Positions 9,064 through 17,279 of a stretch of DNA of 64,000 nucleotides are shown piece after piece (positions within the stretch are counted from its first letter, which is position 1; every line of letters starts with the position of its first letter). The notes beneath the pieces were generated by a model. The model searched no databases and had not been told where the DNA came from. It saw only the letters and a program-made list of their open reading frames with translations. This DNA is from Bacillus pseudomycoides DSM 12442 (lineage in GTDB: Bacteria > Bacillota > Bacilli > Bacillales > Bacillaceae_G). The stretch lies in contig NZ_CM000745.1 of the NCBI RefSeq assembly GCF_000161455.1, forward strand, positions 1,526,063 through 1,590,062, read 5' to 3'. Position numbers and translations under genes: made by a program.

Positions 9064-9594
9064 ATGATAAGAAATTGTGTAGCATTACTCATTATTGATG
9101 TACAAACAGGTTCTTTTCAAGAGAAGCAACCTTTATATAAAGGAAAGGAATTGTTAGAAAATATTCAGTTGTTAATTTCAAAAGCTCGATCTGCTCAAGC
9201 ACCTGTTTTTTATATGAAGTATAATGGGAAAGTTGGTTCACCACTTGAACCAAAGACTTTAGGTTGGGGGATTCATAAATCTATAGCTCCATTAGCAGAG
9301 GATATTGTTCTTAAGAAAAATCACCCAGATTCATTTCATAGAACGAATCTGCAACAGGAGCTAGACGAAAGAAATATAACACAAATTGTAGTGACAGGAA
9401 TTCAATCTGAGATTTGTGTGGATGCAACATGTAGACGTGCTTATAGTCTTGGATATGATCTTACTCTTGTAGAAGATGGACATAGTACATACGACTCCAC
9501 AATCTTATCTGCATCCCAAATTATCGATCATCATAACCAAGTAATTGGACAATGGTTCGCTCATGTTAAACCTGCTGAGCAAATTAGATTTTAG
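9064..9594 (+). CDS. Isochorismatase-family cysteine hydrolase
   Basis: 176 residues, the usual length for a single-domain isochorismatase-like hydrolase. The catalytic triad is visible: Asp12 in LLIIDVQTG, a Lys near 84-85 (IVLKKNHPDSF), and Cys118 in VTGIQSEICVDATCR with the preceding cis-peptide region. ATG 9064 is chosen because it follows GGAGGG (9048-9053) and begins right before the conserved strand; an upstream in-frame start at 9025 lacks a ribosome-binding site. Family members hydrolyse nicotinamide, ureidoacrylate, isochorismate and other amides. The substrate is unassigned, and no siderophore genes are nearby. Confidence 0.85.
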   Translation: MIRNCVALLIIDVQTGSFQEKQPLYKGKELLENIQLLISKARSAQAPVFYMKYNGKVGSPLEPKTLGWGIHKSIAPLAEDIVLKKNHPDSFHRTNLQQELDERNITQIVVTGIQSEICVDATCRRAYSLGYDLTLVEDGHSTYDSTILSASQIIDHHNQVIGQWFAHVKPAEQIRF

Positions 9595-10051
9595 TGGGTA
9601 TTTTGATTGCGGATGAATTTTTAAGAATGGCAAATAATATAGCGCAGATATTTCTGTTTATTCATATATATTATTTTTCGATGTGCATAATTCTAAAATA
9701 ACAATGTTAGAAAATGGAATAATTGTTGTACATATGATTTCTATTTTAAAATCTATTTTTTAGACTTTCTTTTTAATAAGGCTTTTTGGTAAGTATTGAA
9801 CTACCCCCACCTTCACTTTGTTTAGAGGAGGGGGTCTTCTCGGTTAAAATGATAAATAAAAATACAATATTTTTTATAATTTTCATTGCGAAATGTCCGC
9901 TCTACTTTTACAATAGAAAAGGTGTATATTTATTATACTAAAAAAACAAATCGGAATAATATGAAAATTATAGTTTGTCTTTGTGCATTATATACAAAAG
10001 TACATATTAGGCGACATACATCATGTTATCGACTTGTAAGGAGAGAAGCAA
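9595..10051. other. Intergenic region upstream of nhaC
   Basis: About 450 very AT-rich bases. The only structure I see is an imperfect hairpin (CCCCCACCT ... AGGAGGGGG, about 9804-9833) followed by a weak T-rich stretch, possibly the terminator of the hydrolase gene. No convincing ORF. Confidence 0.4.
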
Positions 10052-11455
10052 ATGAAAAGTGTAAGATTACCATCAATTCCAGAAATCATTATTCTTTTAT
10101 TACTATTTCTTGCTGTTGTCTTTTCCTTTCAAACGATCTTTAATTTGCCGATTCAACTAGCGCTATTTATTTCATGGTTTTTAGTAATTGCGCTTGGACT
10201 AAGGTTAGGGTTTCGTTATCAAGAATTGCAAGATGCAATTACAAAAGGAATTTCCAACGGATTAGAAGCTGTTCTCATCTTAGTTGCTGTAGGAGCATTA
10301 ATTGGGACATGGATTGCTGGCGGTGTTGTACCGACATTGATCTACTACGGATTAGAATTTATTCATCCGAGTGTATTTTTATTAGCAACCTTAATTATTT
10401 GCTCAATTACTTCCATTGCAACAGGTACATCATGGGGAACAGTTGGTACGGCTGGTATTGCCATGATGGCAATCGGTGAAGGTCTTGGTTTACCGCTTCC
10501 ACTAGTTGCTGGAGCAGTACTTTCAGGGGCATACTTTGGAGACAAGTTATCTCCGCTTTCTGATAGTACGGTACTTGCTGCTTCAATGGCAAAAGTAGAT
10601 GTTATTGCACATGTTCGAGCTATGCTTGTATTAGATGTACCAGCATATATTATTACCGGTATTATGTTTACAGTTGCCGGATGGATGTATGGTGGAGATA
10701 ATGTTGATTTAAACAAAGTGGAATTTTTAAAAGAAGCTTTATTAAAGCAATTTGATATTAAAATATGGATGCTTGTACCAGCGGTTATTGTCATCGCACT
10801 ATTAGCAATGAAAAAACCATCAATGCCAACAATTGCAATGGGAGCGCTTCTCGGTGCAGTTTGGGCAACTCTGTTCCAAGGTATGCACTTTGGAGAGGCA
10901 ATTGGAACAGCATATAACGGTTTTTCTATTGAATCAGGTGTGGACTTCATTGATAAGTTGCTAAATCGCGGTGGAATCAATGGTATGCTTGGTTCAGTAG
11001 CAGTTATTATTTTTGGATTAGGTTTCGGAGGGTTACTTGAAAAACTCGGTGTTTTAAAAGTAATCGTATCAAAATTTGAGAAGAAACTAAACTCTGCAGG
11101 AAATGTAACACTGTCCACATTAATCGTCGCTTTCTTGGCAAACGTATTCGGCTGCGCAATGTACGTATCACTTATTTTAACTCCAAAAATTATGCAAGAC
11201 AGCTATGATAAATTAAAGCTCGATCGTCGTATATTGGCTCGTAACTCAGAAGTGGGCGGAACGCTAACTTCAGGTATGGTTCCATGGTCTGATAATGGGA
11301 TTTACATGGCTGGTATATTAGGGGTCGCAACATTATCATACATTCCATTCATGTGGATGAGCTTTGTATCATTAGCATTGGCAGTTATATACGGATATAC
11401 AGGGAAATTCATTTGGTATGTTGATGATGCTGAAAAAGGGAAGCAAGTGTCATAA
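10052..11455 (+). CDS. nhaC: NhaC-family Na+/H+ antiporter
   Basis: 467 residues with about 11-12 membrane segments. NhaC hallmarks are present: ATGTSWGTVGTAG in the first half, GAYFGDKLSPLSDSTVLAA with acidic residues in a membrane helix, and the repeat motif NVFGCAMYVSLIL ... GTLTSGMVPWSDNG in the second half. NhaC exchangers remove Na+ (or swap malate for lactate in some relatives) using the proton gradient; this copy most resembles the general NhaC type. AAGGAGAG ribosome-binding site at a good distance. Single gene with a strong hairpin downstream. Confidence 0.85.
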   Translation: MKSVRLPSIPEIIILLLLFLAVVFSFQTIFNLPIQLALFISWFLVIALGLRLGFRYQELQDAITKGISNGLEAVLILVAVGALIGTWIAGGVVPTLIYYGLEFIHPSVFLLATLIICSITSIATGTSWGTVGTAGIAMMAIGEGLGLPLPLVAGAVLSGAYFGDKLSPLSDSTVLAASMAKVDVIAHVRAMLVLDVPAYIITGIMFTVAGWMYGGDNVDLNKVEFLKEALLKQFDIKIWMLVPAVIVIALLAMKKPSMPTIAMGALLGAVWATLFQGMHFGEAIGTAYNGFSIESGVDFIDKLLNRGGINGMLGSVAVIIFGLGFGGLLEKLGVLKVIVSKFEKKLNSAGNVTLSTLIVAFLANVFGCAMYVSLILTPKIMQDSYDKLKLDRRILARNSEVGGTLTSGMVPWSDNGIYMAGILGVATLSYIPFMWMSFVSLALAVIYGYTGKFIWYVDDAEKGKQVS

Positions 11456-11539
11456 TATAAAATCATCCCTTCCATTGGTGTATTAGAGTTTTTTAATTTC
11501 TATAGAAGATGACAATTCTTCATCGTATAGTACGAAGTT

Positions 11540-11575
11540 AACCCGTAAGTTCGATTAGAACTTACGGGTTGTTCA
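11540..11575 (+). terminator. Stem-loop after nhaC
   Basis: Perfect 13-bp inverted repeat (AACCCGTAAGTTC, loop GATTA). The following T-tract is weak, so it may be an inefficient terminator or an mRNA-stabilising hairpin. Confidence 0.6.
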
Positions 11576-11647
11576 GTTTCTAATGAGATTAGTATATTTC
11601 CCTTATCAAAAAGCAAAATATATAGTATCAAAAACAGGAGGAGAAAT

Positions 11648-12433
11648 ATGACTGAATCATTACTGCTGGAGTATGGGGGAGTTATATTAATTCTTATTGC
11701 ATTAGAAGGAGTTTTATCTGCAGATAATGCTCTTGTACTTGCTATTATGGTTAAACATTTACCTGAAGATGATAGAAAAAAGGCTTTATTTTATGGATTA
11801 TTCGGAGCATTCATATTTCGATTTGGGTCATTATTTTTAATTTCATTTCTTGTGAATGTATGGCAGATGCAAGCGATTGGTGCAATTTATTTATTGTTTC
11901 TCTCTGCTAGAAGTTTGGTTAAAGTATATCGAAAAAAGAAGTGGCAAAGAGAAAAGTACGGAGAGCACGAAAAAAAGATTGAAGAAAATACTCCAAAAAA
12001 GAAAAGTGGTTTTTGGCTAACAGTTCTGAAAGTAGAGGTTACAGATACTGCATTTGCGATTGATTCGATTTTAGCAGCAGTGGCCCTTACACTGACAATT
12101 ACACCCTTGAATAAAGGAATGATAGGTGGCCTTGACGCAGGGAGATTTTTCGTTATTTTAACTGGTGGAATGATTGGTTTAATTATTATGCGATTTGCAG
12201 CTACTTATTTCGTGAAGATATTGCGTGAAAGACCAGGTCTTGAAACGGCAGCTTTTATGATTGTTGGGTGGGTCGGTGTGAAACTTATTATTTCAACGCT
12301 AGCACATCCTATGGTTGGAATAATTAATAAGGATTTTCCCCAATCGGTTACGTGGAAAGCTATTTTTTATATCGTATTAATTGCGATTGGCGTTTCTGGT
12401 TGGTTTTTATCTCCCGATTCATCTGAAACATAA
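11648..12433 (+). CDS. TerC-family membrane protein
   Basis: 261 residues with about seven membrane segments. Family motifs include EGVLSADNALVLAIMVKHLP and, in the second half, EVTDTAFAIDSILAAVAL; the membrane-embedded acidic residues in these two motifs are the likely metal-binding site. A charged cytoplasmic loop (about 97-122) is Lys/Glu-rich. TerC proteins in Bacillus have been linked to Mn2+ export and metalation of secreted enzymes. Strong AGGAGG ribosome-binding site. No yybP-ykoY riboswitch is seen upstream. The function is a family inference. Confidence 0.85.
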   Translation: MTESLLLEYGGVILILIALEGVLSADNALVLAIMVKHLPEDDRKKALFYGLFGAFIFRFGSLFLISFLVNVWQMQAIGAIYLLFLSARSLVKVYRKKKWQREKYGEHEKKIEENTPKKKSGFWLTVLKVEVTDTAFAIDSILAAVALTLTITPLNKGMIGGLDAGRFFVILTGGMIGLIIMRFAATYFVKILRERPGLETAAFMIVGWVGVKLIISTLAHPMVGIINKDFPQSVTWKAIFYIVLIAIGVSGWFLSPDSSET

Positions 12434-12541
12434 TTTTTTAAATATAGAATTATGAATAAACAGGAGTGAGAATCCTTATCATTTGAAGGGGAGTCTGTTA
12501 CAATAAAAGCGTAGCTATTATATTTTCAAGGGGATGAAAAC

Positions 12542-13930
12542 ATGGAGTACAGAATTGAAAGAGATACATTAGGAGAAATGAAAGTTCCAGCTGATAAATT
12601 ATGGGCAGCGCAAACACAACGCAGTAAAGAAAACTTTCCGATTGGAACGGAGTATATGCCGATTGAAATTGTACAAGCATTTGCAATTTTAAAGAAAAGT
12701 GCTGCGATTAGTAACCAGAAACTAGGGAAGTTATCAGAAGAAAAAGCGCAGGCGATTGTAGAAGCAGCGGATGAAATCCTAGCAGGAAAATGGAATGAAC
12801 ATTTCCCGCTTGTTGTATGGCAAACAGGTAGCGGTACACAATCAAATATGAATGTGAATGAGGTAATCGCAAACCGGGGGAATCAAATTTTAAAGGGAAA
12901 AGGGCTTGATGTACATATTCATCCAAATGATGATGTAAACATGTCTCAAAGTTCAAATGATACATTCCCGACAGCACTTCACGTTGCATGTGTGATTGCG
13001 GTGGAAAACCAAGTGTTACCGGCAATTACAAAATTAAAAGTAACATTAGAGAAAAAAGCAAATGAGTTTCAAAATATTATTAAAATTGGTCGTACGCATC
13101 TGCAAGATGCAACGCCTTTAACGCTAGGACAGGAAATTAGCGGTTGGCATCGTATGCTTGAAAAAACAGAGCGTATGATTGCGGATAGCAATACATATAT
13201 GAAAGAACTTGCGATTGGTGGTACTGCAGTTGGAACAGGAATTAATGCTCATCCTAAATTTGGTGAGATGGTCGCAGAGGAAATTAGTCAGTTTACAGGA
13301 AAACAATTCGTGTCTGCACCGAATAAGTTTCATGCATTAACGAGTCATGATGAAGTTGTGTTTGCACATGGTGCATTAAAAGCATTAGCAGCTGATTTAA
13401 TGAAGATTGCTAATGATGTACGTTGGCTTGCGAGCGGTCCACGTAGTGGTCTCGGTGAAATTATTATTCCTGCGAATGAGCCAGGAAGCTCTATTATGCC
13501 AGGTAAAGTAAATCCAACGCAAAGTGAAGCATTAACAATGGTTGCAGCGCAAGTTATGGGAAATGACGCAACAATTGGATTTGCGGCGAGCCAAGGTAAC
13601 TTTGAGTTAAACGTATTTAAGCCAGTAATTGCATATAACTTCTTACAATCTGCTCGTTTATTAGCTGATGCAACAGTTTCGTTCAATGATAAATGTGCGG
13701 TTGGTATCGAAGCAAATAAAGAAGTGATTAACCAAAATGTAAATCGTTCTTTAATGCTTGTTACAGCATTAAATCCACATATTGGCTATGAAAATGCAGC
13801 GAAAATTGCTAAACATGCTCATAAAGAGGGATTAGCGTTAAAAGAAGCAGCATTACAATCAGGATTATTAACGGAAGAACAGTTTGATGAAATTGTAGAT
13901 CCGAAGAAAATGATTGCGCCGAAAGAATAA
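12542..13930 (+). CDS. fumC: Class II fumarate hydratase
   Basis: 462 residues, full length for FumC. It carries the superfamily signature GSSIMPGKVNPTQSE, the HPNDDVNMSQSSND substrate loop, and the active-site region TGSGTQSNMNVNEV. The GTEYMPIEIV N-terminus and the SGPRSGLGEI segment separate it from aspartase, which is also in this window (39476-40915). It interconverts fumarate and malate in the TCA cycle and would link aspartase-derived fumarate to malic enzyme. The AAGGGGATG region provides the ribosome-binding site. Monocistronic with a terminator. Confidence 0.95.
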   Translation: MEYRIERDTLGEMKVPADKLWAAQTQRSKENFPIGTEYMPIEIVQAFAILKKSAAISNQKLGKLSEEKAQAIVEAADEILAGKWNEHFPLVVWQTGSGTQSNMNVNEVIANRGNQILKGKGLDVHIHPNDDVNMSQSSNDTFPTALHVACVIAVENQVLPAITKLKVTLEKKANEFQNIIKIGRTHLQDATPLTLGQEISGWHRMLEKTERMIADSNTYMKELAIGGTAVGTGINAHPKFGEMVAEEISQFTGKQFVSAPNKFHALTSHDEVVFAHGALKALAADLMKIANDVRWLASGPRSGLGEIIIPANEPGSSIMPGKVNPTQSEALTMVAAQVMGNDATIGFAASQGNFELNVFKPVIAYNFLQSARLLADATVSFNDKCAVGIEANKEVINQNVNRSLMLVTALNPHIGYENAAKIAKHAHKEGLALKEAALQSGLLTEEQFDEIVDPKKMIAPKE

Positions 13931-13949
13931 TTTTAATTCATAATGGAGA

Positions 13950-13988
13950 GAGAGCCAGGTTCTAATTTTAGAATCTTGGCTCTTTTTT
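13950..13988 (+). terminator. Rho-independent terminator of fumC
   Basis: AGAGCCAGGTTCTA...TAGAATCTTGGCTCT stem followed by T6. Confidence 0.85.
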
Positions 13989-14026
13989 CATGGTAAAATA
14001 TTTGAAATGAAAGGCAGGTGAGGAGA

Positions 14027-14275
14027 ATGAAATACGCCATTTCTACACTAGCGGTGCTGATTACATTTATCGTATTACAATTGTTACCAAGAACTATATT
14101 CACATACTTTTACATGCAGGATTCACGGGATTGGACGAGCGTTGCAACAATAACTCCAGCAGTATCTGCTAATCACTTCTTTGATGTTGACTACATACAA
14201 TTATTCTTCGTTTTTTTATCTTTCATCGTAGGATTTGTTACACTTAAATTTATTGAGAGAAGGAAAAGAGTTTAG
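14027..14275 (+). CDS. Small two-helix membrane protein, function unknown
   Basis: 82 residues. It has a hydrophobic N-terminal helix (about 3-22), an external loop with TPAVSANHFFDVDYIQ, and a second helix (about 54-74) ending in KFIERRKRV. ATG 14027 is preferred over GTG 14018 because the AGGTGAGGAG ribosome-binding site lies between them. I do not recognise a named family. It lies between fumC and the convergent glycosyltransferase gene with no operon partner. Confidence 0.65.
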   Translation: MKYAISTLAVLITFIVLQLLPRTIFTYFYMQDSRDWTSVATITPAVSANHFFDVDYIQLFFVFLSFIVGFVTLKFIERRKRV

Positions 14276-14370
14276 ATTAAAAGTAAATCCGGTAATTGGA
14301 GCTACAAGATAATGCTTATGGGCTATGAAAAAAGGTCTATGTTAGTGAAATCATGGATCTTTAATGATTT

Positions 14371-15591
14371 TCATGAACGAGTAAATTTGAAAATCTTATT
14401 AGCAGCCCTAGAATAACCGCCCGCGTTACGAAATGATTGACTAATTTTTTTCGTATTGTTCTTATAAATAGGATTCCTTAACACTTCACTAACAGCTTCT
14501 TTGATATCCTCCACCGATAGTTGTTGAATATTTAACATAGCTCCTGCACCAAGTTCTTTCACTCGTTCAGCAATCGTATGTTGATCATTTATGATAGGAA
14601 GCATAACTAAGGGTACTTCAAAATAAAGTGATTCACTGGTGCTATTCATTCCACAATGGCAAATAAAGACATTAGTTTGGCGAAGTACATCTAATTGAGG
14701 AACATAGTTACGAACAATAAAATTATCGGGTATATTCTTTAGCTGCTCTGCTTTTAATTGTTTGCCTATACTAAGCACCACTTTAACCTTTAAATCTTTT
14801 AAAGCGGTAAAGCACTTTTGATAGAAGTCTGGCTGGTTGTTCATTATCGTTCCCATAGAAATGTAAATCACATGTGTGTCTTTTAATAGATTCATTGGAA
14901 AATCGTTTGCAGTTTCATTTTTAGTAATGGAAGGTCCGACAAAAATATAGTTATTCTTAAAAGCGCTGCTATTCCTTTGGAAATAGGAAGAAGTGAAGAC
15001 GATATTTAAATCTCCTGAACCAGGACAAAGTAAGAAGTTGTAAGATAATGGAAGTTCGTATTTGTTTTCTAAATATTGTTTGCGTTTGGCGATTTCTTCT
15101 AATTGTAAAAATGCTTTTAGCATGGTCAAACGCTCTTGTTTTTGTTCCATATCATCTATTCCTGTCAGGGACATATTTATTTTTGGGTCTTGTGAATATG
15201 CAAAAGTGGTCCAAGTTGCAATAGATAATAATTTGTTTTGGTGGGCAATCCATTTTCCAGGTAAAGACTGTGCATCGTATATAATATAATCATACGTTTC
15301 GTTGGAAATTTCTTCTAGGATGGAGTCGGTGATCATTTCCATTGCATTTAGAAATTGCAATAAATATTCTTGAGGCTGGGAAGCCATAAGACCCATACTT
15401 TCTGCAAGCTTTCTGTGTGCCTTTTGATCAACGGGACGGAACTGGGCACCGGCTTTTTTGATTTTTTCTTCAAAATGATTGGATGAATAATAGGTGATAT
15501 GTTCTCCTCGTTTTACTAAATCATTTACTAATCCAAGTGTTGGATTTACATGTCCTTCTCCACCAATGTTGATGTAAAGCGCTTTTTTCAT
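14371..15591 (-). CDS. MGT-family (macrolide-type) UDP-glycosyltransferase
   Basis: 406 residues of GT1/GT-B fold. The N-terminus KALYINIGGEGHVNPTLGLV carries the catalytic His in the GHVNP motif. The C-terminal donor site has HCGMNSTSESLYFEVPLVMLP and the DQ pair that contacts the sugar nucleotide. The start is ATG 15591, directly after GGAGGGATAA; a longer frame upstream has no ribosome-binding site. Bacillus relatives glycosylate flavonoids, macrolides or lipids with UDP-glucose. The natural acceptor is unknown and there are no biosynthetic neighbours. Confidence 0.85.
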   Translation of the reverse strand: MKKALYINIGGEGHVNPTLGLVNDLVKRGEHITYYSSNHFEEKIKKAGAQFRPVDQKAHRKLAESMGLMASQPQEYLLQFLNAMEMITDSILEEISNETYDYIIYDAQSLPGKWIAHQNKLLSIATWTTFAYSQDPKINMSLTGIDDMEQKQERLTMLKAFLQLEEIAKRKQYLENKYELPLSYNFLLCPGSGDLNIVFTSSYFQRNSSAFKNNYIFVGPSITKNETANDFPMNLLKDTHVIYISMGTIMNNQPDFYQKCFTALKDLKVKVVLSIGKQLKAEQLKNIPDNFIVRNYVPQLDVLRQTNVFICHCGMNSTSESLYFEVPLVMLPIINDQHTIAERVKELGAGAMLNIQQLSVEDIKEAVSEVLRNPIYKNNTKKISQSFRNAGGYSRAANKIFKFTRS

Positions 15592-15937
15592 CTTTATCCC
15601 TCCAGTAAATATAGTTTGATACATACCTTAGCAAAGAGAATACAAGTTTTATCAGTAATGATTCCTATAGCAGTGCGAAGTACAAAATATGATGATTGTC
15701 ATAATAAAATCTCTATTTTTTGTGGATGTATATTATATTTTCAGATGAATAACGTCGGATTAAAAAGTAAACATATTTATCTTTTGTTCGGATTATAACA
15801 AACTATTTTTGGATTTGTCTATAAAAACAAAAATATTTTGTGTGGGGGTATAGATTGCACTTATATGGAGCGGATTGAATAGAGAGGAAGCAGTAATGTT
15901 ATCTTGAGAAACAGATAGATAAGAAATAAGAGGGAGT

Positions 15938-16110
15938 TTCATTTATCCTGCTATTTGCGGGCAGTAAAACCTTCATCTCAAAATTCGGCGAAAGCAAAGA
16001 AGTTAGGCTGGGGATTAACTGTCCGTAAAAGTCGGATTGGTGAGGGATAATACTCAGTGGGAGATGAAGAAAAACTCAACTGCTTTTCACTTTGAATGGT
16101 TGTGAATATT
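15938..16110 (+). repeat. B. cereus-group interspersed repeat (bcr-like), copy A
   Basis: The block starts TTTATCCTGCTATTTGCGGG and contains a conserved core at 15977-15999 (CTCAAAATTC plus AAAGCAAAG), then GGCTGGGGATTAACTG and TGAGGGATAATACTCAG. The first two thirds align with 51646-51765 without gaps of note. Intergenic repeats called bcr elements are characteristic of this species group. Assignment to a particular bcr type is not possible from memory alone. Confidence 0.65.
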
Positions 16111-16271
16111 CGAATAGATCTCGAGGGGATTGGAACCAACTAACGAATAAAAAAGAAATCATAAAAGTAAGTAAGATCTTGATAGATGTTGTGGTGAAAC
16201 AGTAATCTGTTGCTTTTGATCATGATATAGAAATGAACATGAAGCGTAAATAAGGCGATATAATGGGCGTA

Positions 16272-16310
16272 AAAAAACAAAAATCTTTTCACGGATTTTT
16301 GTTTTTTTAT
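16272..16310 (+). terminator. Rho-independent terminator downstream of repeat copy A
   Basis: AACAAAAATC ... GATTTTTGTT stem and a T7 run with no CDS in front of it; it would end a transcript passing through the repeat. Confidence 0.7.
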
Positions 16311-16484
16311 TAACTATAAAATTCCTTTCAGTTCACATTGTATACAAACGTTTTTAAATTTGTTTATAAAATAAGCAAACGTAATGTTGAAATGTTTGTG
16401 AAGTTTATGATAATATGATAAAGTGGATAAACGATATCGTAATTTGTTTAGGTTAATAATAAACTTTTTGGAGGATTGTTTAGT

Positions 16485-17249
16485 ATGAGTGATATTTCAG
16501 AGAAGTTTTGGGATGCTTCCGTTGAAGAACTGAAAAAAGGATATGTATTTGAAGAGGATACAGAAGAATACATTTGCTTAGCTTGCGGAGAAACTTTTAT
16601 AAAAGGTGTTATTTATCAAGATCATAATGTTTTATATGAAGCAGAGAAATTTGCACAGCTGCATATTGAAAAGGAACATACATCTATGTTCGCATATTTA
16701 TTAAGTCTGGATAAGAAGTTTACAGGTTTAACAGATTTACAAAAGAAAATGGTGCAGTTTTTTTATATGGGTTTAAATGATAAAGAAATTGTGAAAGAGA
16801 TGGATGGAGGCAGTACATCGACAATTCGTAATCATCGATTTACATTACGGGAGAAGATGAAACAGGCTAAGGTGTTTTTAACGCTGATGGAATTGTCGGA
16901 AGAAAAATCAAAAGTGCAGTCTAAATTTTTACCGATTCACCGCACAGCTACAATGGTGGATGACAGATATAACATTACGGAAGAAGAGAATGATGAAGTG
17001 TTGAAATTGCATTTTACCGAAGGATTAAATGGGCCGCTTGTTAAATTTCCGAAGAAACAAAAGCGTAAACTTATCATATTGAGACATTTAGTGAAAAAGT
17101 TTGATAGTAGTGAGAAGTATACAGAAAAAGAAGTGAATCAAATTTTAGAAAGTGTGTATCCGGATTTTGTAACCTTGAGAAGGTATTTAATTGAATATGG
17201 TTTTCTAGATCGAACAGCTGATGGAAGTAAATATTGGGTTAAATTATAA
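16485..17249 (+). CDS. Zinc-finger / HTH / DUF2087 transcriptional regulator
   Basis: 254 residues in three parts. Residues about 27-70 contain CLACGETF and HIEKEH, a C-x2-C ... H-x4-H arrangement that could bind zinc. Residues about 85-140 resemble a LuxR/sigma-4-type HTH (LTDLQKKMVQFFYMGLNDKEIVKEM, then STSTIRNHRFTLREK). The C-terminus (about 175-254) is DUF2087 (FPKKQKRKLIILRHLVKKF ... LRRYLIEYGFLDRT). ATG 16485 follows GGAGG by about ten bases; the TTG nine bases earlier sits too close. It lies 30 bases before a MATE pump on the same strand, so it may control it. Confidence 0.75.
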   Translation: MSDISEKFWDASVEELKKGYVFEEDTEEYICLACGETFIKGVIYQDHNVLYEAEKFAQLHIEKEHTSMFAYLLSLDKKFTGLTDLQKKMVQFFYMGLNDKEIVKEMDGGSTSTIRNHRFTLREKMKQAKVFLTLMELSEEKSKVQSKFLPIHRTATMVDDRYNITEEENDEVLKLHFTEGLNGPLVKFPKKQKRKLIILRHLVKKFDSSEKYTEKEVNQILESVYPDFVTLRRYLIEYGFLDRTADGSKYWVKL

Positions 17250-17279
17250 GAAAAAGACAAAAGAAAGGAGAAATGAATT

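Larger units (their letters stand above)
15592..16484. other. 890-base intergenic region with a B. cereus-type repeat
   Basis: The left part (15592-15840) is the AT-rich upstream region of the glycosyltransferase. A structured, less AT-rich block (about 15938-16110) matches a second copy at 51646-51765. A hairpin with a T run follows at 16272-16310, and 16310-16484 is the upstream region of the DUF2087 gene. No ORF of note. Confidence 0.6.

Noticed and set aside
10363..11118. 251-codon open frame on the minus strand inside nhaC
   Set aside because: Lies wholly antisense to a clear antiporter gene, has Ser/Pro/Ile-rich low-complexity composition and no ribosome-binding site; a shadow of codon usage.
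11540..11640. Possible yybP-ykoY manganese riboswitch before the TerC gene
   Set aside because: TerC genes often have one, but only a simple hairpin and about 75 plain bases are present; no conserved riboswitch landmarks.
15592..16484. Insertion sequence in the 890-base gap
   Set aside because: No transposase fragment, terminal inverted repeats or target duplication seen; the structured block is better explained as a bcr-like repeat.
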